Source: Strix aluco
Taxonomy: Eukaryota; Chordata; Aves; Strigiformes; Strigidae
Direction of reading: 5' to 3'
NCBI RefSeq assembly: GCF_031877795.1
Contig: NC_133971.1
Span: 12,564,325-12,628,324, forward strand
DNA length: 64,000 nt
Made by a program: the position numbers and the translations under genes. The notes beneath the pieces are model-generated. The model was not told the origin of the DNA, ran no database searches, and saw only the letters and a program-made list of their open reading frames with translations. The first letter of the stretch is position 1, and each line of letters begins with the position of its first letter. Shown here piece after piece: positions 1 through 12,738 of this stretch.

Positions 1-728
1 AGTTTTCCCTGTTAACTACTAGCTTGGCAACTCCATCTGTTATCAGCAGATCACTTTCCCTCTGTGGTAGGAACATATCGTTATTTTTAAATTGTTTTCC
101 ATTGTTGTATTGCTATGGATAGGTTAGTTTTGACAGTTTTGAGTTGCAGTCCATGTAGATATTTGCCCAAACTATATCCTGAGAAGCTGATGATTTCTTG
201 AGATTAATATGTAATGTCAACTCTTGCAACATGTCATTACTCAGTCTACAAATGTGTTCTTAATTCCTGTTAATCCTCAACATTTTAAAAATCTCCAAAA
301 AAAGTTTCAGACTCTTCCCCTCTCATTGCATTACTGACTGATGGTGTTAAACAAAAACCAATGTGAACTGAGAATTAATACCACAGTCAGTTTCATAGAT
401 GTCATTCATAGAGGTCATCATAGTTTTGTAAGTTAAATAGCCTGATTTATTATGTACTGATTTATTATGTACTTCACTTTGCTAGATTTTTACATCATCT
501 TTCCTAAATGTTTTTTTCAGAGGAACAGAGTCAAAATGGCATGTTTAAGACTTATTCTTGATATATCTGGAAATGCTTTGGTTTATGTGATTTTAAAACA
601 ATTTAAGAGATGTTAGAAAAAGCATTACACAGTAGATAAGGCATTTTTATTTTGTAGTATAAATGTATGGAAATTATTGCTGTATTTACAGCGTTGATGT
701 ATACCTTCTCTCCCATTAATTCTTGTAG
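1..728 (+). other. RNF180 intron (3' part), AT-rich, no further feature seen
   Basis: This stretch precedes the RNF180 exon at 729 and ends in a normal acceptor (pyrimidine-rich tract, then TTCTTGTAG). I see no other exon or recognisable repeat in it. Confidence 0.75.
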
Positions 729-854
729 AACTGAACAACTCTACCAAATCTTTTTTCCCCACGGAATATTTGAAGTTAAAAGAAAATTTTCAAAAATCAA
801 ATTCTGCAAAATGGCCTCTACCAAGCTGCAAGAAAGCCTTTAGAGTTTTTGAAG
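729..854 (+). CDS. RNF180: RNF180, penultimate coding exon
   Basis: RNF180 (Rines) is a RING-type E3 ubiquitin ligase held in the ER membrane by a C-terminal transmembrane segment; known substrates include ZIC2 and monoamine oxidase A. This exon is 126 nt, with acceptor TTCTTGTAG before 729 and donor GAAG/gtaagt after 854. The reading enters with two bases of a split codon, then reads 41 codons starting [20 protein letters not shown] and ending [15 protein letters not shown], leaving one G of a split glycine codon. This matches the part of mammalian RNF180 just C-terminal to the RING finger almost residue for residue. The RING domain itself lies in exons upstream of the window. The partner exon is at 20917, giving an intron of about 20 kb, and the splice phases agree (phase 1 on both sides). 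Confidence 0.95.
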
Positions 855-3800
855 GTAAGTTTTTTAATTTTTCCCTAAACTTCACTCATCTTGAGTACAG
901 TAGTTGAAAATAAGTCTCTAGCTAATACATGCCATAGGAGATCAGAGATGGATGATTATTAAAGTAGAGCTGAATTAAATTCTCCTGGGTGACTCATACA
1001 CAGTGCTCTGAATCTAAAGATAAACTGCAAATTGTAAAAAGACAATTTGTGTGTACACCTTTTTATTTATTCTTAAATCTTTAATTTTGTGCACATTATC
1101 AGGATAATTGTATGTAGTTTCCTGCTTGGAAAAAAATGTGTCTGCATAGTGGAATAAAGAAAATTACTCAGGGAAAAAAGTCACTAGTTCTGAGTGTGGT
1201 CAATAAAGACTTCTCCAAAAAAACCATCAGAATCAGTCTTTTGTGAAAGAAGTCACACAAAAAAAATGGAATACCTTATATATTATTCTCTATTGTTTGT
1301 TTTATACATATGAAATGAAGTAAAGGGTGTGGGTGTTTTAGCTTTGTTTTCTGCTTAGAATATGAAGAAAGCTTAGTCCTCTTGTTGCTGCTTTAACACT
1401 TAAACATCTTCATGGTATTAACTGGTTGTTAACTGAAAAACATTTAAGTTAGACCACTGAAATGTGGGATATGCTGTTTACCCATGTTTCCCTGTTTTCA
1501 GTCTAATGGCCTTTCTTCACCAGGCCTCATCTATGTTTACTTGTATAGTTACTTTCTGTACTGACGAGTCTTGATAGCAGATATATTTTTCCTGTTTGAA
1601 AGAACAATATAGATTGCTTCTAAAAGTATGTGGAAAAAATAAACCAGGACATCCTTTTTATATTTCTTTTGTGAGTCTACCCAGGCTTTTCTACAGGTCA
1701 AATTTAATAAATTCTGATCCTCCACTTGCAAAACTGTGTCACAGAAGGTCATGATTTGATACTGAAAGTAACAAGAAATGTTACTAGCTATCAAAAATGA
1801 GCAGACTTGAGAAGTTTGAGGACTGGTGTATCATCTTTGATATTACTCAGAGGGGAAGCTGTTGGCAGGGAAAACAAAGATGCATATTTCTTTTCTCTAA
1901 CAGCAGTTAATGTAGTGTGGATGTTGATGCTGAGCGTATTGGTTTATTGTAATACATGACTTTATGTATGTGACATAGTTCATATATGTTCCAGAGTGTC
2001 AGATGAATCATGTGTTTCATAAATATGAAAAGTTACCATGCTGAGCTTTGTACAAAACATAAATAATTAAAAATAAAAGGAAGATCTGGAGAGGTCATAC
2101 AGCTTCAGTATTGTGCTACTTGAAAATTGGGCATGTCGTTCTATGAAGTTAATTCAGAATGCTGAATTTACATGTCTCCAAAGTATAGCCTAAAAGTCCC
2201 ACATCGAATGGGAACATGATTAAATCTAGTTAATAGGAAACCTGAACACATCGCTGTCTGAAACTTTGTCTTTGCCTTCTTAACTACAAGTGTCACTGCA
2301 GTGTGTCTCTCTTCTGAGTTTTTATTTTAATAAAAGCTATTTCAGGGTTTGTGTCAGTTCAAAACATGAGTGTATAATATTTTCTTCCTGGATTGCTTTT
2401 CTGGGCTTATATCTAAATTGTGCTTGGCAGCATCTAAAGTTCCATATTTGCATTATGTTCCCTGCCTCAGGAGGCTCCTGGGAACTTTACAGGGGCATAA
2501 GACTGAGCATAGTGGCAGCAAAAGACTTCTGACACTGTAATAGATGCCCTTGCAAATGCAAACCCTAATATCACTGAGAGCAGTAGGGGAAAGAGGCTAA
2601 TTAGACTAATTTTTGTTTAATTAGGAAGGTAACGGCCTAATAAGATGTTAGAGTTGCAGAAAGCAAAATTTAAAGAATGGGAAGAAGAAGAGAGTGGCTA
2701 CATGAGTAGAGTGACTGGAGTGAAAAGGGATGTGATTACAGTGCTTAGAAAGTGATGAAAACATGCAAGTTTGAATGTGAGAATAACTGCCTCTTTATAA
2801 GACAACACTTCATTGTCAAAGAAGAAATTCTGTGGCCCTGTTAGAAATGTGTATGCTCTTTTGTCTAGTTCATATCCAGCAGGTTCAGTGGTCACTGAGA
2901 CTCTAGGAGCTGTTTTCAAATATTGTATGATTCCAGTTTTCCGTTTTACAAAACCTCTTCCGCAATCTTATTTTAATACTCCAGACATAAAAATAATAAA
3001 CTTTAAACAGTAAACCACTCCTTAGACATGCTAGACCTGATGAAATCAGACCTCACAATTAGATTGGGATGTAAGGACAGAAGGATGTTGAGAAGCCTAG
3101 ATTATATAGAAGACTTATCAGTTTGAACTAATTTAGACTTTCTGAACATTGCAGGACTGCTAGATAAAATGAAGTGTCTTTTCTTTTTCGTTACTTTTTT
3201 TCCTGAATTGATGCACTGACTCAAAAAGATTTTGTAATCAATACGTGAGTCTTCTTTCATACGAGAATTTCCATGAGGAATGTAAAATTAACTTCTAACT
3301 AAAAAAAAAACCCAAACATCCATAGCTTTTGAGTTTCTATACAAAAAGTAAGAAACCTCAGCACTGTAGCACTTTTGTGCTTTCAAGCTGATGAAAATTG
3401 CTCCAGAGTAGTTTGTCCTTATACTGCACTGTAATTGTTTCCAATTAAAATCATTAACAGAATTCCCATTTGTTTCATAAACATTACCTGTGGCATTGCT
3501 TTGCATATGATATGCTCTAATTGGTCAAGGATAAGTTAATGATAAAATGGAAATGCAATTCAAGAAGCAAAGCCGATCTTCTTTTACTATTCAGATTTTT
3601 AATATATGTGAAAGTTAACAAGCTAATTTTAAACATTCCTCTAAAATGTCTTGTTTTATATGAGATTAACAAAGATACTACATTAGTTATTGTTTTTAGT
3701 ATTGGTAACTTTTAAAAATGTAATTGCACAATAGAAATAACATCTCAAACAATGGTTTCCTTAAATAGATTTAAAAATAAATAGTGTAGTTTGAGTATGT

Positions 3801-5380
3801 TAGTTAAATAGCAAATATGCTCAGTTGGATCCTGTTACATATTTATAGTTTAATAACATCATAAGTGTAGCCCTTGCATGCCATTAAATTGGAGTTGCAT
3901 TCTATAAATTCTGTACAGTTACCAAAAGTTCACAAACTAAGGGTAAGTCTCCAAATATAATTTGATATCAGAAATGTGGACTAAAAGAAATGATAAAGAT
4001 AATTTAAATTGAAAATACGATACTTAATTTAACAGTGACTTTGATGTAGCCAGGTGCAGGAATTAAAAAAACAGACTGAGAGAGTTAGTGCACTGGACCT
4101 AAAAGGATTATTTCAAAAGCTTTTGCATAAATCTGCGATAGAAATACATTGAAGAGACCAGAGATACAGAACAGAGTAATCAAGATAGTGATGGTAACGT
4201 AAAAGGGTGCTGGCTGTCTGCATATAGAGTGAGATGTAGATATGCCTGAAAATAAGTACATAGCTAGGTGTTGAGAATGAGTGGGGGGGAAGGGGAGGTT
4301 TATGAAACCTCTGAGTTACAACCCTTGGTGACTATTTCAAGATATAATTATTCCTAGGCTAATAGGAAGTTCCCTCCAACTGTTTTTATGCTCATGTTTT
4401 TATTTAAAATATGATGATTAAACTGAAAGTGAGAAAGCCTATTTAGAAACAGAGTAATTATTTTTATCTGGTTTTTTAAATCCTTAATCTAGAAAACATT
4501 TCCGCAATATCACATACAATGAAATCTGTGCTAGTTCTTTACTGATCTCATCTGTTTAGTGACTTAATAAAAAGCTATTGGCTTCTGCATCAGTCAAGGA
4601 TTGCAAGATACAGTGTTTTCAACACCTGCTAATACTAGTAGAAATTCCCACCACCTCAGTAGGTCACATATGCCATGTCCTTTTGTGGAATCATTCTCTA
4701 GAGAAAAGGGTGCACAATTTCCAACATATTTTTTTTAAAAAAAGAAATGTTGTGAAACCTTTAAATAATAATTGTTGATACATTTTTGTATCTGTCTTTA
4801 AAATTGGGGTCCAACAGTTTAAAATCTACTTTCCTGATTCAAGATTCTTGTTAACATGATTTCAGTCAGATAGGCAATAAAGGAAGGATGGTAACAGCTG
4901 TGAAAATATACAGCTATAAAGTTACCTCAAGTTTTAAGTGTATACTTCTCTGTTTAAAAAGAAGTAGAAAGTGATACTGGTTTTCAAGTTTCTGATGCTG
5001 TGATCTACTGAGAAGAGAAACAAGATAGGTGTTCCTGAAAATAGAATGTGCAGCATTGATTTTATGTATTTTTTAAAAAGTAATGCTGGAGTATAAGAAG
5101 TCTCTCAGAATAATGCTTATATTGAGCTATTTTTCCCAAGTCCTACTATTATATCCTACCTTATTGTACTTTTTTCTTTCCGTTAAGTTCCTTACTTCCT
5201 CATTTCTTTGTTTTAAGTTGTTTGTTCCTTTATTATACTACTCAAGACTGCAGTTGTGGGACCATGCAATGCTTCTTCACCAGAAGGATTTCTTTTTTTA
5301 GCCAGGATCCATCAAATTATTCATTATAGCTTGTGGAATCACAAAAAATAATGTGCACACATTCATTTCTCACAAGATGA
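855..5380 (+). other. RNF180 terminal intron, first part: no gene
   Basis: AT-rich intronic sequence. Short open frames here (60-80 codons, both strands) have no recognisable content or splice context, and I see no clear interspersed repeat. Confidence 0.6.
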
Positions 5381-5642
5381 ATCACAGAATCATCTAGGTT
5401 GGAAAAGACCTTGTAGATCATCCAGTCCAACCATTAACCTAACACTGACAGTTCCCAACTACACCATATCCCTAAGCACTATGTCGACCCTACTCTTATA
5501 CACCTCCAGGGATGGGGACTCCACCACCTCCCTGGGCAGCCCATTCCAACGCCTAACAACCCGTTCTGTAAAGAAATGCTTCCTAATATCTAGTCTAAAC
5601 CTTCTCTGGCGCAACTTGAGGCCATTGCCTCTTGTCCTATCA
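5381..5642 (-). mobile_element. CR1 LINE 3'-end fragment
   Basis: The plus strand carries the complement of the CR1 3' end (ATCACAGAATCATCTAGGTT..., then the complement of the ORF2 C-terminus). On the minus strand the frame reads [20 protein letters not shown] and continues to the usual RDMV stop. It is severely 5'-truncated, as is normal for CR1, and is closely related to the copies at 11601 and 36010. Confidence 0.93.
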
Positions 5643-6899
5643 ATGCATTTACAGTCTACAGTCTTCACGGTAACTGAATTTTCTACCTCAAGGAGACACA
5701 CGTTACTGGGAAGTGTAGTCTTTGAGCACCTGTTATGTGTATAGTATACTAAGACAGAAAACACAGAATCCAAGCGCTGTTGGTTGAGTGTGTCTTACGT
5801 CAGCTGCACTGATGGCAACTTTGTCATTTTGCTGATTTGTCAGCACTTGGACCCTAACACTTGCACCCATTTTCATTGCCCCCAAGTTCTTTCAGCTCCA
5901 TCAGGTCACTGGTAAGAAACATAAGACTGATTTCTTGATTCCAAGGTCCAAAGGTCATAGCTTCCCTCTGAGTAGCCTTCAGCCTTCACTGCTGCAACTC
6001 ACCAAGCAGAAGTGAATCTGAAAAAAACCAAAATAAAATGGAAGGGAAACTTCAAGGTACAAAGGTCAGTGCCACAGAGATGTCTTAAGCTTCAGCCCTG
6101 TTAGCACTGCCACTTTCTGTCCCTGCTGTTTTGCCAGCAGTGTTAGTACCAAAGCATGGTGTAAGTATCAATAGCCTTATTTACCTTTTAAGCTGTTTTG
6201 CAGAGACTGTTCATCAGACTTCTTGCGAACCACAGTCTCATTGCAAAAGGTATTTTGTAGCCTTTTTCCAGTCCTGAAGACTGCATCCAGAGCTAGCCTG
6301 TGTAGGAGAGTGATACACCTCTCAGAAATTAATGTCTGCTCAGTCATATTGGTTCATGAGTGCATTGAAGGGAATCAAATTCTAGCCAGTCTATATGTGT
6401 CATCAGGATTCCTTTTTTCCATTTAACCATGATATTCTAAGACCAATGTACCAGTAATATTGATAGCTAAAATTATGCAACACCAAGGATTGTGATAGAA
6501 TGGCCATGGCAAAAGAACATACTGTATGTAGCCTTTCCCTATGTAATTCTTGACATGTCCCTGAATGGATGTTAGATTGGCATCTTTATTTCTGCTTAGG
6601 GAACCAAGTGTTCATACTGCCTGGTAAGAGAAACTAAGAACATTTTAGACCTCTTACACAGCCATGGTCCCACAGCTGTACTGGAGGGACCCAAATGAAC
6701 TTGTAGGGGAGTTAGAGGTATCGTGCTTTTCACCCTGCAGCTTACAAATTCCAAAATTTTTTGAACCTTTTAAGAAGGTTCTTTTCTGAAGATGCTTGAA
6801 AAAACAAAGTTGTGTTCAGGATAAGAGGGAAAGTCCTCTCATCCACTAATATCTGGTTAAAATATACCAAACAAAGGATGAAAATAAATGATTCATTTT
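5643..6899. other. RNF180 intron, no gene seen
   Basis: Intronic sequence between a CR1 fragment and a foldback. No exon or named repeat recognised. Confidence 0.5.
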
Positions 6900-6958
6900 C
6901 TCCAGAAGACATTAGCAGAGAAAAATGATGCATTTTTCTCTGCTAATGTGTTCTGGAG
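6900..6958. repeat. Near-perfect inverted repeat (28-bp arms, 3-nt centre)
   Basis: Arm 6900-6927 and arm 6931-6958 are reverse complements at 27 of 28 positions, separated only by ATG. Part of the arm (GACATTAGCAG) occurs a third time in direct orientation at 6960-6970. The loop is too short for a normal microRNA precursor. The arrangement looks like a local inverted duplication. Confidence 0.9.
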
Positions 6959-7179
6959 GGACATTAGCAGTCTGGTCCTAGATGGGTACATGGTACAGTT
7001 TGTACTATCCAGCATATTTGTTTGTAGAAATGGAGGTGATAACATTTGCTTACAGTACTGAAATATTAGGGATAATAAAAATGAAAGCCAAGTGCAAGCA
7101 GTGGCAGAAGACTGTCATGGTACTGACTGATCTTCAGCAATGTTTACATTGTTTTGCCTTTCATCGCAAAAGGAGATAG

Positions 7180-7410
7180 TAAACTGGAAGGGTACAGAGA
7201 AGATAAATAAGGATGTCAGTTTTAAATTACTTCCTGATGAGGAATATGTAAATAGACTACAGTGCTTCAGCCAAAACAAGAGATGACTAAAGAGGGAGGA
7301 TGATGGAGGTAATTAAAATCATGAGAGGCATAGCAGAAGTGAATGGGCTGCTGTTATGCACTGTGTCCTAATAAAAGAACTAGAGGACATTAAATAAAAT
7401 TATCATTATC
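7180..7410 (+). mobile_element. Ancient CR1/L3-like LINE 3' remnant
   Basis: The words '...GATGATGGAGGTAATTAAAA', 'TCATGAGAGGCATAGC', 'GTGAATGGGCTGCTGTTATG' and 'AAAAGAACTAGAGGACAT' follow in the order seen in old amniote CR1 3' regions (tract encoding 'IYKIMSG', 'ENRLLFT', 'SNTRTRG'). It is heavily diverged and boundaries are approximate. Confidence 0.6.
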
Positions 7411-10400
7411 CCAGAGCATGGGTTCAAATAATGGCAGATTCTAGGAAGAAAAATGGGGTAAAGTGTATTAAACTCAAAGATAGCACATTTGCCTGTGGAG
7501 ATCCTTGAACTGCAAGCCCCTGGGAGCTGAGAGAGAATACCAGGAAAGTACTGCAATATGCTTGCCCTGTTGTTATGTTCTTTCCGCGTCATTCACCAGT
7601 TCCTCCTTGTTTGACCTTGTTGGAGAAAAAATGATAGGGTAGGAAGACCTTTAGTCTATTCTTAGTATGCCTATTCTTATGAGATATCCTACAATTTGAT
7701 GACAATGATTTCTTCCATTACAATTTTAACTTAGGCATCGTAAAAAGATTTTATGTATTTATTAAATAAGATTACATAAATATTTATTATTTGCCCTCTA
7801 AAGACAATTAGAGCAATACATAATCTTAGTTAAACTACCCTAGGTAAACTTCGGATTACTAGTTTTTTGAAGTGGTAGTCTTTCATCACAGAATTTGTTT
7901 AGAGAGTAAAATATCTCTTGGTCTTAAATTTTTATGTTTTGTGTTAAGATTCTGCTGAGACTAATTAAGGTTATGACAGGTCTCTGTGAACAAGTGGAAG
8001 CAAAGATGCCTTCTGCTTTCATCACCGGCAGGAATTAGCAAGTATCTTTCTATGCATTTTAGTGGAAGTGGAAAGTGAACCTTGCCAGCTATGCCAAATA
8101 GAATGTCAAAAAGATAGATTGTGGCCACTGAGCAGTGACCAGTAAAATTGGTTATATTCCTAACTAGCTGTGAACTAATTATGTTTAGTAAAAGTTATGT
8201 CAGACTTGCATCCCCTGCATACTCCCCTGATCCACATAGCACTGAAATGCACTGCATAGGAGAGCATTTTGTACTGAAGTAGCCCCTAAACAGTTTCAAC
8301 TGTGCTAGTGTAAACACATCTTACCTTGAAAGTTAAGTTTGCCTGGTGTTCAGTCTTTTGATTCGATGCCTCATAGAAATTCCATTTACTGTAAGAATAA
8401 CAAAGAATTTTTGTCTGAGAGTAGCTTGTAGGGATATGTTGGCTTCATCACTATCAGTGAGTTAGCAGAAAAGAAAGTAGGATGAACACGTACATTGTTT
8501 CTGCTACCTAACATGCCCGGGATATCTGTTTCATACATCTGTACCAGTGACACAGATAGATCCACACCATTACAAAATTTGGACATGAACCTGAGTTCAG
8601 TTTGATCCTAGAGCACTTATTAGGTAGAAAACTGCTAGGATTTCTGGAGGAATATGGTACTCACATAGCATAATTATAAAAAGTGAGACTACATTTTTTG
8701 GGCAAGGCAGAGTTTTGTAGATCCCTAAAAATGAAGATAAAAGCTGAAATCTGAATTTGATGAAGGTCAAAAGAGTAAGCATGAAAGCACTCAAGGTGAC
8801 GTGTGAGAATAATAAGGAAGAAAAGGTGATTGTATTTTTATTAGATCAGAGCCAGGTTAACCACACCTTCTCAAAGAAGCAAGAGATGAGCAAACAGCAA
8901 AGTCAGGAGACTTTTTGAATATCTTAACTGAGTAGGTAAAAATGGATGTTTGAAATGGTGTCACAAAAAGTCAGAGTTAACCACCATTACACATTTAATG
9001 AAGGACTAAAGGAAGGATTTTCTAACATTTCATAAACATTTTAATTTTAAATAGCTTCTTTCTTGATAACCTTTTAAGTTACTTTTCTTTGTGAAAATTT
9101 GATTTTCATTTTCTGGTGAACATATATGAAGACTTTTCAGACAGCTGTTTCCATAAAACCTTGGTCAGCTTCCTAAAAACTGGTTAATTACTGTCAGCAT
9201 CAGAAAACTTTCAGTTCAGAAACACTATGACAGCTTTCTCAAGATACGGTGTTGTGCTTTGTATCTTTTATTCTCTGGAGGAATTAATATTTCTTTCATT
9301 TGCTCAGATGGGAAGTGGAAATTTTTGGGGTTGATATTAGCTAAGACTGAATATGAATTTGTTCCGAGACAATGCCATGGCTCCAAGATAGGTCATTCAC
9401 CTGTTTCTGGGGAGGAATTAAGGGAGGCATGTTGCCAGACAGATAGATTTGCAAATAAACTAAATGCTTTGTGTAGATACACACAGCCTTGTCTTACAGA
9501 GGGGTGTGGTGAGGCCCTGCCATGCCTATCTTGTGTATTCCCTCTGACCTCTGCTGCCAGACTGACCATCTTAAGACAAGTAGAGCCAATTCATGAATTT
9601 ATTTTTAAGAAAGTATTTGCGTAACTGTTATCTTGCAGTGTTCCACTAAAATTAGCTTAAAACATTGAAGCCTTAAGCACTGAAACATTTGTGGACAGCA
9701 GTGTATAACAAAAATCTGCAAAGTTTTTGTTAAATGGTCTTTAGTACTAAATTAATTGTTTTTTAACAAAACAAGCAATCATGCAAGTCAAGAAATAAGC
9801 ATCTAAAGAGAATTGAGCAGTATGCCAAGTAGCATTCACACTAGAGACAAAAGCATCGGTATGAGATCCTTTTTAATGCTATTTTTTATACTTATTCAGT
9901 CATCTTGAGCTATTATATTAAGCCTACCTATAAATATCAATAGCTTTGCCTCTACATATTTTGTATGGTAGCAGTCCGAACAAATGGAGCCTGAAGGGGT
10001 GTAAGTGTTTAGGGAGGAGTTGTAGGGAAGAATGAAACTGGAGGGAGGTGCTGCCATTACAACAATATGATACAAAAGGGTGAAGGCACTTATGATGAAA
10101 TTTAACAAGAATTGCTGAAATTAACAAGAACAGCTGAAATTTGATCAGCTGAGAGATGACAAATGTAAAGAAAACATAAACTTGCAACATGATTTTTAGA
10201 AAAGTTCAGTGATAAAAAGTAGGAACAACAGAAGAAGGTGTTGATGGTGAATAGAGTTTGAGACTGTGATGAGTAAGAGATTTAGTGAAGAGACAGTGGA
10301 AGATAAATGGAAAATAGATTAAAATTAATAGGAAAATTCATAGTCAGAATATTCTGAATACTTTCTAAAATTATTTTTTCTTATAGATTATTGGTGCACA

Positions 10401-11600
10401 TACCATGGAAAGTTAAATACTACAGGTTGCTGTTTGAGATTCCCTGTTTTTTGTTGTCTGCACTGTCATGGCAAGGAGAGAAGTTGTCCACAAGTTAAAT
10501 TCACTGTTAAGATACAGTTTATCTACATCATCAATGTATATGTAGAAAACTTACCTTTAAAATTAATGGAAGACATTTTATGGTCTAGAATGTATGCATA
10601 CTGTGCAGTTTAGATCCATGACATGATCTCAGAGGGAGACTGTACAGCTTCATTTCTTGGTATCAGTCATCAAAACTATATGGATTGCAGTCAGAACAGG
10701 TATGGTGAAGGGGAAGGCAGTTAGAAAAGCCAACGTTTCATTTACTCACAGAGCTAGTTTGCACCCTGAAAACAAAGACATGCATTTCAATTACTCCATA
10801 GTATTTTTATTTCATCTGTATATGATTTTTATTTTATCACCCTTAATTGAATTTTGAAATAAAGTGGTTTTAAAGTAGGAGAGTAGGTTTTGCTATAAGT
10901 CATTTTAAAAGCTGTTATATGATGTCCTGCCTGTTTGGTACATAGTTTGTTATGGTTTAGGGGAAGAATGAAAAAGCAAACAAATAATTCACTTGGTTAG
11001 TTTAAAAAAAGTCTGCTTGTTGGCTGGCTATCAAAACTCATTCATGGCTTCCACAGTCAAATGGCTTTTACATTGTGAAACGTGAGATTAATTACTCCTG
11101 TTTTAGTATGCATCCCAGTGCTTAAACTAGCCAATTAGCTTGTATTTGTGAGTATTGATAATTATGGAATAATCACAGATGTTTGGAAGAGCATGTTTTC
11201 TAAGCTCTTTCTGCCCTCCCACAGACCTTTTGCTTCTTGAGTCATTTGCTTGAGGGAAATAAACAGCCTGAGATACAAAACATGAGTTGTTCTAGTTCTG
11301 CTTTGAATTTATGAGAGGGACTGGGCACCATAGTCACTGAATATAGATTTCATATTTAATAAATGAACAAAAATGTTAGTTATGCAAAACAGTCAATGTA
11401 AAATGTGTATGCATGCATTTAATGTGTCTTTATCGATTTTGTCATTCATTTTAAAAGCTTTTTCTTGTTTTCTTTTCCAATAACCCAAATCTTTGATAAG
11501 ATATACTAGCTAGGTTTATGGTTTGTGTTTTAATCAGTAAAAGCTGAATTGTTAGTCTATAAAATAGCAACAGGTATTTTAGCCTTCACACATTTTTACA
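7411..11600. other. RNF180 intron, no gene seen
   Basis: AT-rich intron. A 121-codon open frame at 9259-9624 is the longest; it has no recognisable domain or splice context and I take it as chance. A partial tandem duplication of AACAAGAA(T/C)(T/A)GCTGAAATT is visible near 10098-10140. Confidence 0.5.
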
Positions 11601-12738
11601 GAATCACAGAATCATCTAGGTTGGAAAAGACCTTGAAGATCATCTAGTCCAACCGTTAACCTAACATTGACAGTTCTCAACTACACCATATCCCTCAGCG
11701 CTATGTCAACCCGCCTCTTGAACACCTCCAGGGATGGGGACTCCACCACTGCCCTGGGCAGCCCATTCCAACACCTAACAACCTGTTCTGTAAAGAAATA
11801 CTTCCTAATATCTAGTCTAAACCTTCCCCGGTGCAACCTGAAGCCATTACCTCTTGTCCTATCGCTTATTACTTGATTAAAGAGACTCATCCCCAGCTCT
11901 CTGCAACCTCCTTTCAGGTAGTTGTAGAGGGCAATGAGGTCTCCCCTCAGCCTCCTCTTCTCCAGACTAAACAACCCCAGTTCCCTCAGCCGCTCCTCGT
12001 ACGACATGTGCTCCAGACCCTTCAGCAGCTCCGTTGCCCTTCTCTGGACACACTCAAGTAATTCAATGTCCTTTTTGTAGTGAGGGGCCCAAAACTGAGC
12101 ACAGTCATCGAGGTGCGGCCTCACCAGTGCCGAGTCCAGAGGCAGGATCACTTCCCTGTCCCTGCTGGCCACGCTATTTCTGATACAGGCCAGGATACCA
12201 TTGGCCTTCTTGGCCACCTGGGCACACTGCTGGCTCATGTTCAGCCGGCTGTCAATCAACACCCCCAGGTCCCTCTCTGACTGGCAGCTCTCCAGCCACT
12301 CCTCCCCAAGCCTGTAGCGCTGCTGGGGGTTGTTGTGGCCCAAGTGCAGCACCCGGCATTTGGCCTTATTGAAACTCCTACAGTTGGCCTCAGCCCATCG
12401 CTCCAGCCTGTCCAGGTCTCTCTGCAGAGCCTCCCTACCCTCGAGCAGATCAACACTCCCACCCAACTTGGTGTCATCTGCAAACTTACTGAGGGTGCAC
12501 TCGATCCCCTCGTCTAGATCATCAATAAAGATATTAAACAGTAGTGGCCCCAAAACCAAGCCCTGGGGGACACCACTCGTGACCGGCCACCAACTGGATT
12601 TAACTCCATTCACCACAACTCTTTGGGCCCGGCCACCCAGCCAATTTTTTACCCAGCAAAGTGTGTGCCCATCCAAGCCATGAGCAGCCAGTTTCGCCAG
12701 GAGAATGCTGTGGGAAATGGTGTCAAAGGCCTTACTAA
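11601..12738 (-). mobile_element. CR1 LINE, 3' ~1.1 kb with open ORF2 C-terminal half
   Basis: A 5'-truncated CR1 on the minus strand. ORF2 is open for 331 codons from 12676 to the stop at 11681-11683. It holds the reverse-transcriptase block with the SGVPQG motif and the catalytic box (FADDTKLGG), then the thumb/connection region ([20 protein letters not shown]) and the usual end RDMV. The truncation point falls within the 'SKAFDT' block near 12730. The 3' end reads as the CR1 tail (complement of CAGAATCACAGAATC). It is nearly identical over its whole length to the plus-strand copy at 36.9-38.0 kb. Endonuclease and 5' regions are missing, so it is not autonomous. Confidence 0.95.

Noticed and set aside
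6900..6958. MicroRNA precursor
   Set aside because: The arms pair almost perfectly with a 3-nt loop, unlike Dicer substrates, and the total length is short.
9259..9624. 121-codon plus-strand open frame in the RNF180 intron
   Set aside because: No recognisable domain, no splice context, and codon content like the surrounding AT-rich intron; best taken as chance.
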